This document shows, in pieces, positions 6,788-8,533 of a stretch of DNA of 8,533 bases. Under the pieces are notes generated by a model that ran no database searches, was not told the DNA's origin, and worked only from the letters and a program-made list of their open reading frames with translations. This stretch comes from Ferroplasmaceae archaeon UBA567. GTDB lineage: Archaea > Thermoplasmatota > Thermoplasmata > Thermoplasmatales > Thermoplasmataceae. Position 1 is the stretch's first letter, and the number at the start of each line of letters is the position of its first letter. The position numbers and the translations under genes are program-made. The DNA lies in assembly GCA_002505185.1 (NCBI GenBank), contig DAUP01000136.1:7932-16464 (forward strand), given 5' to 3'.

Positions 6788-6952
6788 TTAATCTCCGTTT
6801 CCGTGCCTTGTATAAAAAGTCATAGCATCAGTACTTTCCTGTTTAAATGCATTCAGATACTGATTTAAAAAATTATTAACAAATTTGGATACATCTCCAT
6901 GGCTCTCCATTATATTTTTGTATATTTCATCTTTTACATATATTTCAGGCAT
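6788..6952 (-). CDS. Small 54-aa ribbon-helix-helix-like protein (VapB-type antitoxin-like)
   Basis: ATG at 6952 to TAA at 6788 encodes 54 residues. It starts with a beta-strand-like MPEIYVKDEIYKNIMES, then GDVSKFVNNFLNQYL, followed by a polar tail. The strand-helix-turn-helix pattern (xIYVxDEIYxxI, then GDVSxFVNxxL) is that of small archaeal MetJ/Arc-type regulators and VapB-like antitoxins. No VapC/PIN toxin follows: the 480 bases downstream on this strand lack a long frame. It may be an orphan antitoxin or a stand-alone regulator. It sits 81 bases after the stop of the TPR gene on the same strand but has its own TATA box. The short length limits certainty about the fold, but promoter spacing and frame support a real gene. 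Confidence 0.6.
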   Translation of the reverse strand: MPEIYVKDEIYKNIMESHGDVSKFVNNFLNQYLNAFKQESTDAMTFYTRHGNGD

Positions 6953-6974
6953 TATATGTTAAGCATAAATATGA

Positions 6975-6983
6975 TATATAAAA
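6975..6983 (-). promoter_or_regulatory. TATA box of the 54-aa gene
   Basis: TTTATATAT on the minus strand is centred about 27 bases before the ATG at 6952. This is the standard spacing for a leaderless archaeal transcript. A loose inverted pair, CAATAA/TTATTG, lies further upstream in the spacer and may or may not be functional. Confidence 0.5.
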
Positions 6984-7033
6984 TTTGTGAATATCTGATA
7001 CGTCAATAAACGTGTAATTATGTATTATTGATC

Positions 7034-8533
7034 TCAATTTTTCTCATTCATATACATTTTAATGAAATTTTTGACTGCCGGATTATTGAATTTAAGTATA
7101 TTATACAGGATGTGCCGTATTTTTGCATTATCACCGATACCCTGCAATGCTTTAAGCCCCTTATCATAATTATCAGTTCCCAACAGGCATGCTTTGCAGG
7201 CAATGCATATATCTCTCAGTTCCCCTTCCGTCATCTCTATTATTTTATCAATAAAGTCCAGAGACTCAGATACCCATCCAATGTCCAGGTAGCTATCTAT
7301 AACTTGCTCTGGAAATTCAGCAAGAAAATCATCATCTACCATATTTTTTATGGCTTCTATGGCATATTTGGTAGAGGCTTCAGGTTCATTCATTAGAAGA
7401 TAAACAGTCCAAAGAGCAATAAATAGTTCAGGAATATTATTTTTGCCTTCCAGACTATTTAATACTCTCAGGGATTCTGTATAATTTCCAAGAAAAATCA
7501 TCTCAATGGCATATTCTATGGCATAGAAAATTGAGTGTGGATTCTGGGTATAAAGTCCTTTTATTATAAGAATTGCATTCTTGTGGTCACCTGTAAGGGA
7601 AAGGGCATAAAATTTATTATATACAAATCCTTCACTGTCAGGATATTTTTTTATTAACTTATCAACCTTTTTTAGTACTTCTGAATATTTTTCTGCCTCA
7701 TTTAAAAATGTGATATATCTTAAATTGGCGTATAAATTATTGTTTGCTAATAAGAAATAATTATAAATTTTTTCGGATCTGTCAAATCGGTTCTCCAGCA
7801 GGTATATACGTGCCAGATTGTCCAGAAAACCAATATTGTTTGGATACATTTTATAAAATCTCTCCGCTATTTTCTTTGCATCCACTATTCTTCCGGAAAC
7901 GTACAGGCAGTTAGTGAGTTGCAATATATATTCCTCATCAAAAGTATTCAAATACGCATTGCTTAAAGATTTTATGTAGGATTCAACATTTCCCGTAGAT
8001 TTGGCTATAGAAATAAGAACATTATTCGCAGTTATATTATCACTTTGCATTTTAATCGCAAGATTAGCCTCTTCCCCTGCTGATGCAAAATTACCCATTT
8101 TCAAGTGGAGGTCAGCCAGAGATGCATGTGAATCTGCATCCTCTGGATTAAGTTTTATTGCCTCATAATAGGTTTCGATGGCATCGCTTAAAAATCCCAT
8201 ATTCATTAAGGCAGTTGCCTTATTGCTGTAAGCCGGAAAATAAGAATGGTCATATTTGAGCGACTTGTCAGCGGCCTGTATTGCTTCATCATTGCGGCCG
8301 AGATTGAGTAGGCACTGGCTTTCGAGGCAATAAATAACTGATAAATTTGGATCCATCGTTTCCATTGCCTGGAGCTCCTTCAGTGCACCATGATAGTTTT
8401 TCATTTCAACCAGAAGGTTTACCTTAACAGAACGGTACTGCAGATTTGAGGGGTCTGATGCAATAGCCATGTCTATCTGGTTCATCGCCGCTGAATAATC
8501 GTTTTTATCCATAGAATTGATTGCTTTTTCTAT
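7034..8533 (-). CDS. TPR-repeat protein, 5' end outside the window
   Basis: The frame is open from the TGA at 7034-7036 to the right edge and supplies 499 residues. An ATG at 8512 is available, but the seven codons before it (IEKAINS) continue the same helical repeat, so the true start is probably beyond 8533. The sequence is a run of ~34-residue tetratricopeptide helical pairs. The clearest are AYSNKATALMNMGFLSDAIE followed by TYYEAIKLNPEDADSHASLA, then DLHLKMGNFASAGEEANLAI. Repeats further along are more degenerate but keep the small-residue and Tyr/Leu pattern. No enzyme domain, signal peptide or membrane helix is visible in the part present. TPR arrays are protein-binding scaffolds; the partner cannot be told from here. 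It reads toward the small gene at 6788-6952 on the same strand and ends without an obvious terminator. Confidence 0.85.
   Translation of the reverse strand: MEKAINSMDKNDYSAAMNQIDMAIASDPSNLQYRSVKVNLLVEMKNYHGALKELQAMETMDPNLSVIYCLESQCLLNLGRNDEAIQAADKSLKYDHSYFPAYSNKATALMNMGFLSDAIETYYEAIKLNPEDADSHASLADLHLKMGNFASAGEEANLAIKMQSDNITANNVLISIAKSTGNVESYIKSLSNAYLNTFDEEYILQLTNCLYVSGRIVDAKKIAERFYKMYPNNIGFLDNLARIYLLENRFDRSEKIYNYFLLANNNLYANLRYITFLNEAEKYSEVLKKVDKLIKKYPDSEGFVYNKFYALSLTGDHKNAILIIKGLYTQNPHSIFYAIEYAIEMIFLGNYTESLRVLNSLEGKNNIPELFIALWTVYLLMNEPEASTKYAIEAIKNMVDDDFLAEFPEQVIDSYLDIGWVSESLDFIDKIIEMTEGELRDICIACKACLLGTDNYDKGLKALQGIGDNAKIRHILYNILKFNNPAVKNFIKMYMNEKN

Noticed and set aside
7028..7396. Plus-strand 122-codon open frame
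   Set aside because: It is antisense to the TPR gene and mirrors its repeat-rich codon pattern.
1..8533. CRISPR array or full-length insertion sequence
   Set aside because: No regularly spaced repeats of 24-40 bases and no transposase motif were found; the only mobile element is the 190-bp nonautonomous one.

Overview
This AT-rich window looks archaeal. The supported start codons sit about 25-30 bases downstream of TATA boxes, as expected for leaderless mRNAs. One gene encodes a heavily sequon-rich, C-terminally anchored surface protein, and the style of the proteins suggests a Thermoplasmatales-like organism (Ferroplasma/Cuniculiplasma type). That placement is inference from style; there is no rRNA or other marker gene to prove it.

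Layout. (1) 30-2174 (+): a large secreted, membrane-anchored surface protein with two PEGA-like domains. (2) 2175-4534: a region of gene decay. On the minus strand it holds an NAD-dependent epimerase missing its nucleotide-binding N terminus (2469-3218). This is joined at about 3200 to the first ~50 codons of an AbiEii-type nucleotidyltransferase toxin (3166-3351). Upstream of that lies an AbiEi-type antitoxin gene (3422-4177), interrupted by a 190-bp element with ~31-bp imperfect terminal inverted repeats and an 8-bp target duplication. Removing the element and one duplication copy restores the antitoxin frame exactly. (3) 4535-6305 (+): a second, divergent, different AbiE-like pair. An intact 344-aa antitoxin-like regulator overlaps a nucleotidyltransferase gene whose GG-W-AVH motif is broken by a single TAG codon. 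(4) 6306-6787: a gap with no convincing gene. (5) 6788-6952 (-): a 54-aa ribbon-helix-helix-like protein absent from routine gene calls, with its own promoter. (6) 7034-8533 (-): a TPR-repeat protein that runs off the right edge.

The main story is a defence/toxin-antitoxin island in decay. Two back-to-back type IV (AbiE-like) systems diverge from one ~360-bp control region. In both, the toxin is inactivated: one by deletion and fusion to an epimerase, the other by a nonsense codon. The antitoxin of the first system is also disrupted, while the second antitoxin remains open and keeps a palindrome-rich promoter. A 42-bp repeat (36/42 identical) lies on either side of the first decayed module.
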